Source: Acridotheres tristis
Lineage: Eukaryota > Chordata > Aves > Passeriformes > Sturnidae
DNA length: 64,000 nt
Assembly (NCBI GenBank): GCA_037013685.1
Contig: CM072885.1
Coordinates: 28,495,442-28,559,441, forward strand
Direction of reading: 5' to 3'
Part shown: one piece after another, positions 13,513 through 25,049 of the stretch
Position numbering within the stretch: the first letter of the stretch is position 1
Layout: the number at the start of each line of letters is the position of its first letter
Notes under the pieces: model-generated
Told to the model about the DNA's origin: nothing
Databases searched by the model: none
Seen by the model: the letters and a program-made list of their open reading frames with translations, nothing else
Program-made: the position numbers and the translations under genes

Positions 13513-16049
13513 TCATTGCCTCCTCTGGACACCCTCAAGCATCTCAACATCCTTCCTAAACTGAGGGGCCCAGAACTGGACACGGCACTCAAGGTGTGGC
13601 CTCACCAGTGCCAAGTACAGGGGAAGAATGACCTCCCTGCTCCTGCTGGCCACACTATTCCTGATACAGGCCAGGTGCCATTGGCCCTCTTGGCCACCAG
13701 GGCACACTGCTGGCTCATGTTCTGTCAGCTGTCAATCAGTACCCCCAGGTCCCTTTCTGCCTGGACACTGTCCAGCCATACATCCCCAGCCTAGAGCAGT
13801 GCAGGGGTTTATTGTGGCCAAAATGCAGGACTCAGCACTTGGACTTACTAAACTTCATCCTACTGGACTCTGCCCATCCATCCAACTGGTCCAGGTCTCT
13901 CTGCAGAGCCCTCCTACCTTCCAACAGGTCGACACACTCTCCCACCTTAGTGTCATCTGCAAATTTACTAATGTAGGACTCAATATCCTCATCCATGTCA
14001 TCAATAAAATATTGAACAGGACTGGCCCCAGCACAGACCCCTGAGGGACACCACCAGTGACTGATCCCCACTGGATGCAGCACCGTTCACCACCACTCTC
14101 TGGGCCTGGCCATCCAGCCAGTTCTTAACCCAGGAAAGAGTGCTCCTGTCCAAGCTGTGGACAGCCAGCTTTTCCAGGAGTGTGCTGTGGGAAACACTGT
14201 CAAAGGCCTTGCTGAAGTCCAAATAGACAACATCCACAGTCTTTCCCACATCCACCAGACAGGTCACCTGGTCATAAAAGGAGACCAGGTTGGTCAAACA
14301 CAACCTACCCCTCCTAAACACATGCTGGCTGGGTCTGATCCCCCAGCCACCCTGTAAGTGCTGCATGATGACACTCAGTATAAACTGTTCCATTACCTTA
14401 CCAGGTACTGAGGTCAGGCTAACTGGCCTATAATTACTAGGATCCTCCTTCCCACCCCTTTTATACATGGGTGTTACATTGGCCAGCTTCCAGTCATCTT
14501 GTTATAAATGAGTTAATGTTCAGGGGTAGAGTTGTGGGTTGTTGATTAATACAATGAGGTTCTGAGTTGTTGATGAGTTGTTATGAAGTTATGTATTGTT
14601 AAATGAATGGTTATGTGGGGATTGTTGTAGGCAGGTTGTGGGTTGGCGGTGCTGTAGTGTGGGTGTGTAGCCATTGCGGGGAGGACTAATGGGTGTTTGG
14701 TTGGATGAAGGGAATATTCTGGAACATTACCTAATGGGATGAGGACAGCAACTTGAACCATGATTGGATGATGAGCCAGCCTATAAGGTCCGAGTATTCC
14801 AAAATGATTTGTCAAGATTGCACTCCAGTATGGACCAACCAACGGCCAGGAAGAGGACCAGTCAAAGTGAAGATTCAACAATGCACCAATCCATGAGGGG
14901 TCAAGGTTATAAAGACTGCCCAGGTGCTCAGCACCTGGCTCTCCTTCAGAACTTGGAATCCGGAGAAGCACCCTGTGCATTGCACAGTTAGTTGTTTGTC
15001 TGGCTTGTAGAGTGGGGCCCAGGCTTATCCTGGGTTTCCGCCTCTGGTGTTTTTCTTTAATAAAACTAAGTGGACTTTCTTAGAAAGTCTGGGCCTTGTT
15101 TATTACAATCTGGAACCTCACCAGTGAGCCAAGACTTGGTAAATGATGGAGAGTGACTTCGCAAGCACATCTGCCAGCTCCCTCATTCCTCTGGGATGGA
15201 TCCCATCTGGTCCCATAGATTTATGAACATCCAAGTGGCTCAGCAGTTCTCTGACTGCCTCCCCCTGGATAACAGGGGGACCATTCTGCTCCTTGACACT
15301 ATCTACCATCCCAGGAGGCCAGCTGTCCTAAGGACAAGCTGTCTTCCCACTAAAGACTGGGGCAAAGAAGGCATTAAGCACTTGCACCTTCTCCTCATCT
15401 GCAGTTACTAACTTCTCTCCTGCATCCAGTAAAGACGAAAGGTTGGTCATTCCCTTCCTTCTGCCTTTTATATATTTGTAAAAATATTTTTTATTATCCT
15501 TTACGAAAGTTTTCAAATTAAGTTTAAACTGAGCTTTGGCCTCTCTAATTTTTTCCTACATTCCCTAGCAACCCCCTTAAATATTTCCTGAGAACTTGAC
15601 CCTTCTTCCAAAGATGATATATCTTCTTTTTATTCCTAAGTTCCTTCAAAACCTTGTTGCCCATCCCAGCTGGACATTTGCCTCATCGAACCCATCTTTT
15701 GGCACATAGAGACAGTCTGTTCCTGTGCCCTCAAGGTCTCTGTTTTGAAGCACTCCCACCTTTCCTGGACTCCTTTGTTTTTAAGGGCTGCTTCCCAAAG
15801 AACTCTCTGAATAAGTCTCCTAAGTAGGCCAAAGTCTGCCCTCTGGAAGTCCAGTGTAAAAGTCTTATTGATATTCCTCCTGATTTCACCAAATATCGAG
15901 AATTCTATAATTTCATGATCACTGTGCCCCAAGCAGCCTCCAACCACCACATCTCCCACCGGCCCATCACTATTTGCAAACAACAGGTCTAACATAGTCC
16001 TTCCCCTGATGAGCTCACCCACCAGCTGTGACAAAAAGTTGTCCTCCAC
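13513..16049 (-). pseudogene. CR1 ORF2 remnant (endonuclease and reverse transcriptase), frameshifted
   Basis: ORF2 of CR1 normally joins an APE-type endonuclease to a reverse transcriptase that primes on nicked target DNA. Here the reading frame is split among several open pieces: 13513-13707 (C-terminal part with [18 protein letters not shown]), 13832-14083 (FIDDMDEDI then FADDTKVG), 14001-14468 (motif A), 15118-15309 (KSMGPDGIHPRG), 15328-15516 and 15636-16049 (endonuclease SDH motif). The endonuclease N-terminal half continues in 16246-16587. The frame is also cut between VPD and DWK by the inserted LTR at 14500-15107. Key catalytic motifs are still readable, so the element is not very old, but it is inactive. 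Confidence 0.9.
14500..15107 (+). mobile_element. Solo LTR nested inside CR1, 608 bp, 4-bp target duplication
   Basis: Starts TGTTATAAATG and ends TTTATTACA; the ends are imperfect inverted repeats (TGTTATAA against TGTAATAA). ATCT flanks both sides (14496-14499 and 15108-15111). Taking out the LTR with one ATCT rejoins the CR1 reading as VPDDWKLANVTP, as expected for CR1, which confirms the boundaries to the base. TATAAA at 14908-14913, with an upstream CCAAT at about 14886, and AATAAA at 15059-15064 give plus orientation. A 4-bp duplication suggests a gammaretrovirus-like element. No internal region remains. Confidence 0.92.
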
Positions 16050-16245
16050 ACACCCAGAAACTTCCTGGACTGCCTCTTTTCTGCTGTATTAAATTCCCAG
16101 CAGATGTCTGGTAGGTTAAAATCACCTACAAGAACAAGGGCTGATGATCCTAAAAACATTCTCTAGCTCATCTCTTCTTCCTGATTGGGTGCATGATAAC
16201 AGACTCCCAGTAGGATGTCAGCCTTGTTGGCCTTCCGCTTAATTC

Positions 16246-16587
16246 TTACCCACAGTCACTCAACTTTATCATCCTTAGTTTCAATACCCATGGCATGAAA
16301 AGCCTCCCTAATATAAAGGGCCACCCTCCACCTCTTCTTACTTTCCTGTCTCTTCTGAAGAGCTTGTAGCCATCCAGTGCAGTGCTCCTGCTATGTGAGT
16401 CATACCACCACATTTCTGTGATGGCGACTACATCATAGCTTTGCTGTTTCACCATGGCCTCCAGCTCTTCCTGTTTGTTACCCATGCTGCATGCATTGGT
16501 ATACAGGCACCTGGCCACTCCTAGGCCAGGCTTACCACCCTTGGGCCTGCTTCCAGAGAGTACAGCTGTATCCCCTTCCCCCTTCAA
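16246..16587 (-). pseudogene. CR1 ORF2 N-terminal endonuclease segment
   Basis: An open piece holding the start of the APE-like endonuclease: LYTNACSMGNKQEELEAMV, the catalytic Glu in VAITEMWW, and GYKLFRRDRKVRRGGG. The downstream half with the SDH motif is in another frame (15636-16049). It belongs to the CR1 described above and lies just 3' of its ORF1 segment. Confidence 0.88.
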
Positions 16588-16589
16588 AC

Positions 16590-17081
16590 CTAGTTTAAAG
16601 CCGTTTCAATGAGTTCCACCAGTTCATGAGCTAAAATCCTTCTACCTTTAACAGAGAGATGGAGCCAATCCAGTTCCAGCAGGCCAGGTGCCAAAAAGGT
16701 TGCCCCATGATCAAAGAACCCAAAATTCTGCTGATGACACCAACCCTTGAGCCACTTGATAATGTGGGCTCTCCCATTCCTTTCAGTGTTTCTCTCTGCC
16801 ACCAAAAGGACTGAGCAGAACACTACCTGCGCTCCTGCCCTATCAACCACTTGATCCAGTGCCCTAAAGTCCCTTTTAATTGCCCTGACACTCCTCTTTT
16901 CAATCTCATCACTGCCAGCCTGGAGTATCAGCAGTGGGTGATAATCAGAGGGCTGAATCAGCCCAGGAAGCCTCTCAGTGAAATCCCGTACCTGGCTCCC
17001 AGGGAGGCAGCACACCTCCCTGTGGGATGGGTCCTGTTGACATATGGGGCCCTCTGTTCCCCTCAGAAGGGAGTCACCCAC
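16590..17081 (-). pseudogene. CR1 ORF1 remnant with esterase-like (SGNH) domain
   Basis: An open piece of 163 codons. It begins at GDSLLRG, the block I motif of SGNH/GDSL esterases, continues with LILQAGSDEIEK at the position of the third block, and ends with DWLHLSVKGRRIL, which carries the Asp-x-x-His pair. CR1-group retrotransposons are known to carry such an esterase domain in ORF1. The N-terminal part of ORF1 should continue upstream, to about 17440, but is no longer one open frame. The catalytic-type residues Ser, Asp and His are all present in this copy. Confidence 0.85.
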
Positions 17082-17494
17082 AATTACCCTTCTTTTCTTG
17101 CTGATGTTAGAGGTGATGATCTGTCAGACTGGTGAAGCGTAATTGGGAGGCTCACTGAGCAGATAATTTTCTACTACACCATCTGACTGACTGTCTAGAT
17201 CCAGGGCCTCATACCTATTCTGAAGTGGGACCTGGGTAGGTGATGTAGGTCAGGAGGAATTTTTATTACCTCCATTTCCACTCCCCTTCATCCCCTAGGT
17301 GTCCCCTTATTGCCTGAGAGTGGGAGGCACAGGAGTCCTCTGACTCCTGGTGGGCCTCTGTCAAGGATGGAAGAGTGGAACTCCACCAATCTATTTCCCT
17401 TTCTCTTTCCCTAGTACTCCTTAGCCTCAAAAAGGGTATGAATTCAATTGCACTATTATAATATTAATACTGCAATTATACCTTTTGCAATGAG

Positions 17495-17675
17495 AACAAA
17501 CAGCCTTTAGAATAATCTTCCTTGGGAAGTGGTGGATTTCCTCAACAGTGAACACCTTTAGGATTCATCTGGATAGGATGCTGGACCATCTTGCCTAGAC
17601 CATATTTTCATTAAAAAACTTTGATCGAGATGATCCTTGAGGTACCTTCAAAGCTGATATTCTATGATTCTGTGA
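17495..17675 (+). mobile_element. Old CR1 3' tail, plus strand
   Basis: Diverged CR1 3' end: AATAATCTTCCTTGGGAAGTGGTGGATTTC, GAGATGATCCTTGAGGTACC and the terminal ATTCTATGATTCTGTGA octamer units at about 17658-17675. It is oriented opposite to the longer CR1 whose 5' end abuts it, and is clearly more diverged, so it is older. Confidence 0.82.
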
Positions 17676-20600
17676 ATTATTTCTGATCCCTGATAGGATG
17701 AGAGATCAAACATCTTCAGCACAAATGTTAAAAGTAATTTAACTTTGATTTACATATCATTCATGCCAGTAAACAGTATTTCTTTAATGTCTGTGGAAAA
17801 TAAATATCAAAAAACTTGGAACTTGTCTAAATGATTAATTTATAATACCAAAGAATGCTCCTAAGAGATTTTGGATTCCTCACGATATAATCTTTAGTAT
17901 TAAGATCTGAGGTTGGTCCTGGACATAACTTGGTGCCATAGTTGGGTAAGGAGACAAAGCTAGAAAGAAGTCATTGTACTGCACCTTGTGGCCATACCTT
18001 TCAGATTTCATTGCACAACGACAATTTTTAATAAACTTGAAAGAAGGATGTTGCTACTACAAATGTCTCTGGTAAATCATGCTGAATATTTAGAGAAAAC
18101 AGGTAACAGTTGCATAGATTTTTGGACTAATATGGTTGTACAGGAATGGCATGACACCCATTTCTAGTACTGAGCACTGAATTTCTTTAGAGATATATTT
18201 TTTAGGTTTTTTTCTCTACTAGTAAACTGTTTTTCAAATAAAATGGAATAAATTACGTTAGATTATCAGGACTTCTTTTTGAAATGTCCTAGGTAGGTTA
18301 TGTTTTATTCTGATAGTCTTAAACCAGAATTTTCTTCTATGATCTAGTGTGAGAGAACATAGAGTGTGTTGATTGAAACACAAATAGGCCTTATTTTTCA
18401 CGTTTATTATATTGCTGCTTAATTGAAGAATGGAACATATGAAACAGAAAGCATTAAATAAAATTTCTAATACAACCTTTTAGAATTGACACTCCCAAGT
18501 TTACAAAAGAACTACCTTTAAGAAGGAAGGAACTGGATAAGGAATGAAATGGTTTCAGTAATTTTTAGCCTGCCTCATCAATATGAATTCTTACTGTTGC
18601 TGCAAATCATTCTGTTCTGGAGAATTTAAGTCAATGGTTCATCATTTCCCCATAAGGGCAGTGGAAACATACCTTTGCATCTCATGCAGTTTACCAGCAT
18701 GTAATTCATCTATTGTTTCAAATTGCCTTGCTGCCACTATTTATAACATTAACAATTCCCAAGCAGACCAGACAAGACTGTAGAAATTAAATGTAGCTCT
18801 GAAAGAAGTCGGGTGTTTGGGGATTTTTTTGTATTTCATTTGCTTTCTCCCTTTATCTGAGAGACTAGACATTTGAATATATCATGGCACTGCAATAAAA
18901 GAGGAACAATTTCTGAAGAGAAGTTGCAAGCAGAGCTAATGATCAGCTGAGGCAGCTGTTAGTTCTTGGAATGGGGACTAGATAGAAGTACTGAGAAACT
19001 GCTGAGATGAATAGCAAACAAAAATGTTCACATGTTAGAGTCAAGAAGAAAAACATACTTTAAAAATTACAGTAGAACAAAAAAACCTGCTGATTTACCC
19101 AAATTTATTCATGACAGGCTAATTTCCTGAAAGAATAATTCCTGATTCTTATGTTGCTACTCAGGATTACAGTGGTGCCTATATACCATCCAGGAGGATG
19201 ATATTTCCAAACTCTGCTATACTGAAGGGGAAGGGTCATGACATTTCAGTGACTATGACCTGATCCATTGCAATTTCACGCACATATGTACATAGTGACA
19301 TATATTTAGTCATTTATACAAGAATTCCTATACACAGCTACAACAGATTTCATGTGCCAATCCATTCCTCTCAGGAGAAAATTCATATTCTAGCTCAACT
19401 TTTAACTTGCTACAGAACTTGAAAATAGATTCAGTATGGAGATCTGTTCAGAAACCTCAGCAAGCAGTCACATTATCTACCTAAACAATGCCATCTGACA
19501 TTCAAAATAAACTGGTTTATCCCGGATATTCTTCCCTTAATATTAATTTCGTTTCATTGTGTGTTAAATGTTTACACACATATACACACCCCACATGCAC
19601 CTATATGCATATTTAAGGGGTTTTTTTTTTGTTTTCCAATAACTTCAGTTTGAAGAAACCCTTGCATGAAAGTTTATGCTATTTTCATAATATTCCTTCT
19701 GAAATGTCTGTCAGGCTTAGTTTTGACATCATCTGTTTTGTCCTGTGTGCTTCAGGCTAGAATTTAAACGAAACCTGAGAAAACTTTTGTCATCAAAATT
19801 TAGAATGAGGTAAGTAGTATGTAGCGAGACATCCAGTGTGGAAGTGGGAAATCAGACTTTCCTGTCAGCTCCTGTTCAGGATCTTTACAAGTATAATGCT
19901 ATCTCAGTTTTAATCCAGCCTTTAATATTGAAGCCTCATGACATTTTTTTATCTGATGCTACTGAATTGACTTAATGACAGTTTTGTAATTTGCTCACTA
20001 TTGTGAGTTTGCTCTCAACATGAATAGTAAGCATTTACATTCAGTACTTTCTAAATTTATCTTATTTTAGGAAAGAACCAGAATGTGTGTTGACTTTTTG
20101 ATTAATGAGAAAAGTTGTGCCTCAGATGTTGTATCACAGGGGCTTGAAATCATATTTACCACTTTTGTATCATAGGATCACATCTGCTATTTTTGTGAAA
20201 ACAGAGAGGGAAAAAATAAAATAATTAAAAACAATACAGTTCTATTCCTTCTCTCTCCTGTAAAGGAAAATAAGTGCAAAAGATTAAAAAATAGAGGAAA
20301 AAATTCCTAAGCAAAATCCTGTAGTGTAAATTGTGGTATGGTAGTTTAAGAAACTGATGAGCTGGCTAGTTTTTCTTCAATTTAACTAAAATATACATTG
20401 TATGTTGTGATAGAAATGCTTTGAGCTATTCTTGCTGCCTGACATATCGCAGCTTCCCATGTACACTTTTTTTATCAGTGTAGCTCTTTCTTTTGCCTTG
20501 TGGTTTGCTGGTATTTGGGGGAAAATAGGGAGTTTGCTCTGTAATACAGATATTGTACTTCCAGTCCTAAGCAGTCAATGATACGATCTGGTTTTTGTCT

Positions 20601-23600
20601 CTCAGCCGAGAGTTCTATGCAAGTACAGCTCTGGAATGTGTTAAGAGATTAAATTGTACTCTAGATCTTCAGTGAATGATATGCAACTGGTGAAATACCC
20701 TTGTCTTAGTTCTGACGTATAATTAAGTGTTGATTCCACCAGGGAAAGGGAATTTAAACAGATGTATATGCATTTGTGCACCTTACATATTTTCTCAAGG
20801 ATCTCTTTTTAGATTACTGAGAAAAACCATGACTCTACTCTTAATGTTGTTAAATCACTATTTGAAACAAAACCTGAAACTTTGTTTTTTTCTCTTCTGA
20901 CTCATGGAACCCTAGAACTGATAAATTCCAATTGGGGAATGTATTAGCATATGTAGTGCCTGCCAAAATAACTTCTGTGACTTCATCATAAACCAGGTTT
21001 TTAAAATAAGTTCTTCATGTTTCATATTGAATGGTTTTACAAAAGGGAAGATACACACGAAAGTGGTACAATAATTTTTAAAATGGTTGGGTTTTTTAAC
21101 TCCGAACATTTTTATCATCAGTCTGCTTCATTCTCTCTAAAATTAAGCAGCAATATTAACTTATTAATATCATAAATACATCCAAGACAAAATACACAGT
21201 ACACAAAATTTCCAGGAGGAATTCCTTCCTCTAAATGTTACTAAGTATTCAGTTTTTTAGGTATAGTAATAAAGCTGAAACAAAATATGTAGCAATGGAA
21301 AATCCAATCTGTTAATTTGAGACAAATTTGGTGCTTGATTTTAAAATGCAGAAGGAACTATGATATAGAGTTTTCATTGAAACTAATAACATTGCTCTCT
21401 TCCCAGAGATTGCATAATCTCTTCAAAGTTTAGTAAAAAGAATTGATAAAAGAGCATCAGATAAGTTCATCTTCATTTAAAATTTCTAGATAACAAAAAA
21501 TCATTGAAATGTTTAAGTTTCCCCATGTTTGTTGGCTGAAATGTTGGTATCTTTTATATTGCGAGATCAGAAGTTCATCTGCAAGTTATGAGGTTGCTAC
21601 AATAATATCTCTAGCACACAGATACCTATACTTCCCACATACTTATTCTGAACTATTGCCATAAGTTACAAAATTCCAGTCAATCCATATTTAAATTTAT
21701 ATATTTGAAATTTTTATTTGAAATTGTACAAAAATCTCCTATAATAATCTCGTCTAAAAGTTTATATATATGGGGTTTTTTATATACATACAGACTGAAA
21801 TTAATACCAGAAAATCTTAACAATAAGAAAACAAATTTTGTAACTTTGCAGATCTTATTAGTTTTGCAGTATTCCCAAGTTTATGCCTGTTCATTACTAT
21901 GCTTAGCACACGTAGAATAAGATGTAACAGCCATGCATTATTTAAAAGTCATACCTTGACAAGTGATGAAAATTGAGCATAACAATTTGGAGATTCTTAT
22001 TTGTTAAGATTTCACCATATTTACTTCTCAGACTTCTTCCAAAATTCCTGTTGAATAATAGTTTGAAGCAGCTCAGCAACAGTACTTTATTCTATTAAAC
22101 TATAAAATTTCTCCCCAAATCATCTGGGCTGGCCGGTGTTCATCATCAGATCTAGGTTGCTATGAGACAAGATTTGCTTATACTAATTAGTCACATAGCA
22201 TGAAACTTCAGTTTTGCTCACTTGAAACAATTTATATCTGCAAGGGCATATTACCAGTACCTGTAAAGCTCAAGGTGTAAGACCCAAGTTAATAATGTCA
22301 GAAAAAGAGAAGACAGGGACTATTCATATATGTGAAACCTTCCAGGTTTGCCCCTAGCTTTCTGACCCATGGGGAGTGGCTTATTATGAATGACGTTAGT
22401 GTTTGCCTCTGTGACACAGATTAAATCACAAGGCCAGCTCGGTCATTCTGTTTAACTAACAGAAATTAAGAGTGTATTGCAGTGTTGAATTTGAGCCATT
22501 TGTTGAGCCATTGCAGTGTTGAATTTTTCTCCTGAGAACCTTCCTAATGCTTTCAGGCCTGGGAGAAGATAGGAAATGCTATGCAGTTCAAATACTCAAG
22601 TTAGGATTTTTTTTATTATTTGTATTAAAATGAAGCCCAGAAGATAAGGTAAGATTAACATGGACTTCAGTTGCCAACATTATAAACAGCCAATAGACAT
22701 GCTACAGAATTTTCCATATTAAGAGTTGAAATAACTAAAGGATAAAATTGAGACAATCCAAAATCAGTATCATTTGAGATAAATTCAGTCAATATACTCT
22801 CCAACCCTGGTAGCATTCTAAGTAAAAGACGATTCCAATTCTGAATCAAAAACTTCCCCACACACTTGCTCACAAATGCTCCATATAACCATTAGGCACT
22901 TAGTGACTGTAAACCGCATCAAAATTCAAAGATAGATTGGAAGAGATATATAAGCACTCATTATGTTTACACCAACTTGAAGACCCTCAAAAGGCATTGA
23001 GTTCATTCTAAAGAATATATTGTACAGCATTTCACAGTCATTGTGGTTTCATTCAAGTCTGTGTCAACCAGAGGAACCAGCAAAATGAATAATGTAATTC
23101 AATGGTTTCAACTTCTTATCCCTGTGTCCAGGGGAGCATACACCTAATTTTCTTTAGTACAGTAGGTGTAAAGATTTCTAAGAGACTAGTCCTCAGGCCA
23201 CTGGGATATAGTTCAACAGAGTCTTCCTTATCAGTTTTTTTGCCCCATAAATATTACAGAGCTTGCAGAAGTGCCTTTGACAGGGAAAAGACACTTGTCA
23301 CAGTCTTATCCATAACTAGACAATACTGTAAATGAGGCTTTGAATGATCTCTGATCCATTGATTCCCCATTACCTTTACCTTATACCAGTTTCTCTGGGT
23401 TTTCTCAAATATTCAAAATAAATTTTTTTTCTCTTCAATGTTTGTATGCCTGTACTGGCACCCAGCTAAGAGATTCCTAATGAGCAGCCTTTGTTCAACT
23501 GCCATGGCGTCAGAGATTGCCTTAGACACAATCTTTACCTACCCTTTTTCATTGTCATGTAACTGCTCCATGCTAAATCTGCAAGAGCACTAAAACACTC

Positions 23601-24651
23601 TTTGAGGATCCTGCTGGATGCTAGAGGACTGGGCCTCACATTGCTGAAATTAAGTCAGATCCAGTAGAAGCATCTGTATCTCCTGAAGTCATACATTCCA
23701 GATATATAATTAGTTCAAACAGCATAACAAAAATTTTTTTTGCAGTTGATTTTTTTTTTCTCTTTCATTCATGTCCTGTTGATTTTTGGTGTATTCAACA
23801 CAACTTGTGTGGACTGACTCCAAGAAGGTGACTCCAGGGAGTTGTAGCTCCCCCAGTGATTAATACTTGATTATATCTGTTCTAGAAAAAGCATCCATCT
23901 GGTTTAATTAGTATACAGGGGCTCCGATTATATTTTCCTTTCTTTTGATGGCATGCAGCCACCTTGACAATAAAGCAATTTTTAAAAAAATTGCTATATT
24001 TGATGTAACAGACAAGCTTATGATGAGCACAAAAAATCCATTAGACTTTTAATTAGTAATACTAATAAGCAACAGACAGCTTTCCACAGGACTACTGATT
24101 TTTAGTGTGTAGTTTATGCAGTTTTTTCCTTTTTCCTTGATTTGACTGCAGGCTGGTATTCATTCAAGATTCTTCTGGGGAACTTTAACCATCTCCAGCT
24201 CTGTCTAGATTGGCATGTCGTAAGTATAACAGAAGTGGGTCCTCAAGAACTAGTCACATGATGCTAAAGACTTGAAATCCATATGTGTTTTGGAGGTTGA
24301 GACAGGGCTGTTAGAAATGGTATATTTTATTACACAAAGTTCTAATACTTGACTGAGGGTGTAATTTAGAATGTCAGTACAGTCATCAATTTTCATTGTC
24401 GCAAAATACTAAAAGTCTCAAAACTCCGGTTAACAATGATGAGTGGAACTATCAGAATTCTTGCAGAGCCTCTATATTTCATGTTGTAAAGAAATGGTCC
24501 CTCCTGCCTCCCAACCTTTAAAGTTTCTATAATTTAAAAAATGTTGAAAAGAATTTAAAAAATAATCCTCACAGCAAAACCTGTTGTGGCAAGAGATGAA
24601 GCCATGTAAAGTGTCCCACTCCATTGCTGAATGGAATAATTTGCCTGGAAT
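17676..24651. other. AT-rich intergenic DNA, no gene recognised
   Basis: A long AT-rich stretch. I see no LINE, LTR or exon. A 17-bp word, ATTGCAGTGTTGAATTT, occurs twice at about 22476-22530, which marks a small local duplication. All open frames are below about 80 codons and without motifs. Confidence 0.6.
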
Positions 24652-25043
24652 TGTGGGAATGCAGCTAGAGAGCAGAACTGCAAGCACTGCTCAGCTTGTC
24701 ACAACCAACATGGATATGTTAGCCACAGTAGGCTGCAAGCCTTGGCAAGAGTAAGTGGGATTTTAAGAAGGAATGCAAGAGATAAGAAAGTGCTTGGTAC
24801 GAGGTGCTGAATTTGCAATATTATGGAATATTATGGGATGTACCAGGTCAGCTTACAGCAAAGCATAAGTTGAGCAGTGTTGATTACTTACGAATAAGCA
24901 ATATGCCTTGGTAACGTGAATATTATTGGTGTGCTAATTTTAGCAATAGTTGAAAAGGTATATAAACTTTGTTCTGTGTATCAATAAAAGGCTTCATGCA
25001 TGCAATTCATGAAGACCCCGTCTCTTCATTTCCACTGCCATCA
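24652..25043 (+). mobile_element. Short solo LTR, 392 bp, 6-bp target duplication
   Basis: Starts TGTGGGAATGC and ends CTGCCATCA, with TGGAAT on both sides (24646-24651 and 25044-25049). TATATAAA at about 24959-24966 is followed 20 bp on by AATAAA at 24983-24988, so R is short and the orientation is plus. The words CAATATGCCTTGGTAACG and AAGGCTTCATGCATG resemble alpharetrovirus-type bird LTRs, and a 6-bp duplication is usual for that group and for ERVK-like elements. The boundaries were picked by testing several TG/CA ends for matching flanks, so some risk of coincidence remains. Confidence 0.65.
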
Positions 25044-25049
25044 TGGAAT

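Larger units (their letters stand above)
13068..17440 (-). mobile_element. Near full-length CR1 non-LTR retrotransposon, broken, with nested LTR
   Basis: The 3' end is at the low coordinate: the minus strand ends in ATTCTGT-like 8-bp units and carries the CR1 tail (reverse of GGTTGGAAGAGACCTTCAAGATCAT). Going up the minus strand, reverse transcriptase pieces appear: NYRPVSLTSVPGK, motif A YLDFSKAFD, motif C FADD at about 13940, and GPDGIHPRGM. Next come the endonuclease pieces (SDHEIIEF near 15910, VAITEMWW near 16410, YTNACSMGNKQ near 16490), then an ORF1 part. Frameshifts separate the pieces, so it cannot encode working protein. Removing the 608-bp LTR and one 4-bp duplication leaves roughly 3.76 kb, compared with about 4.5 kb for a complete CR1, so it is long but 5' truncated. 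The 5' edge is approximate. Confidence 0.92.

Noticed and set aside
13513..17081. Host gene encoding reverse transcriptase or esterase
   Set aside because: Motif order, 3' octamers and frameshifts identify a broken CR1 element.
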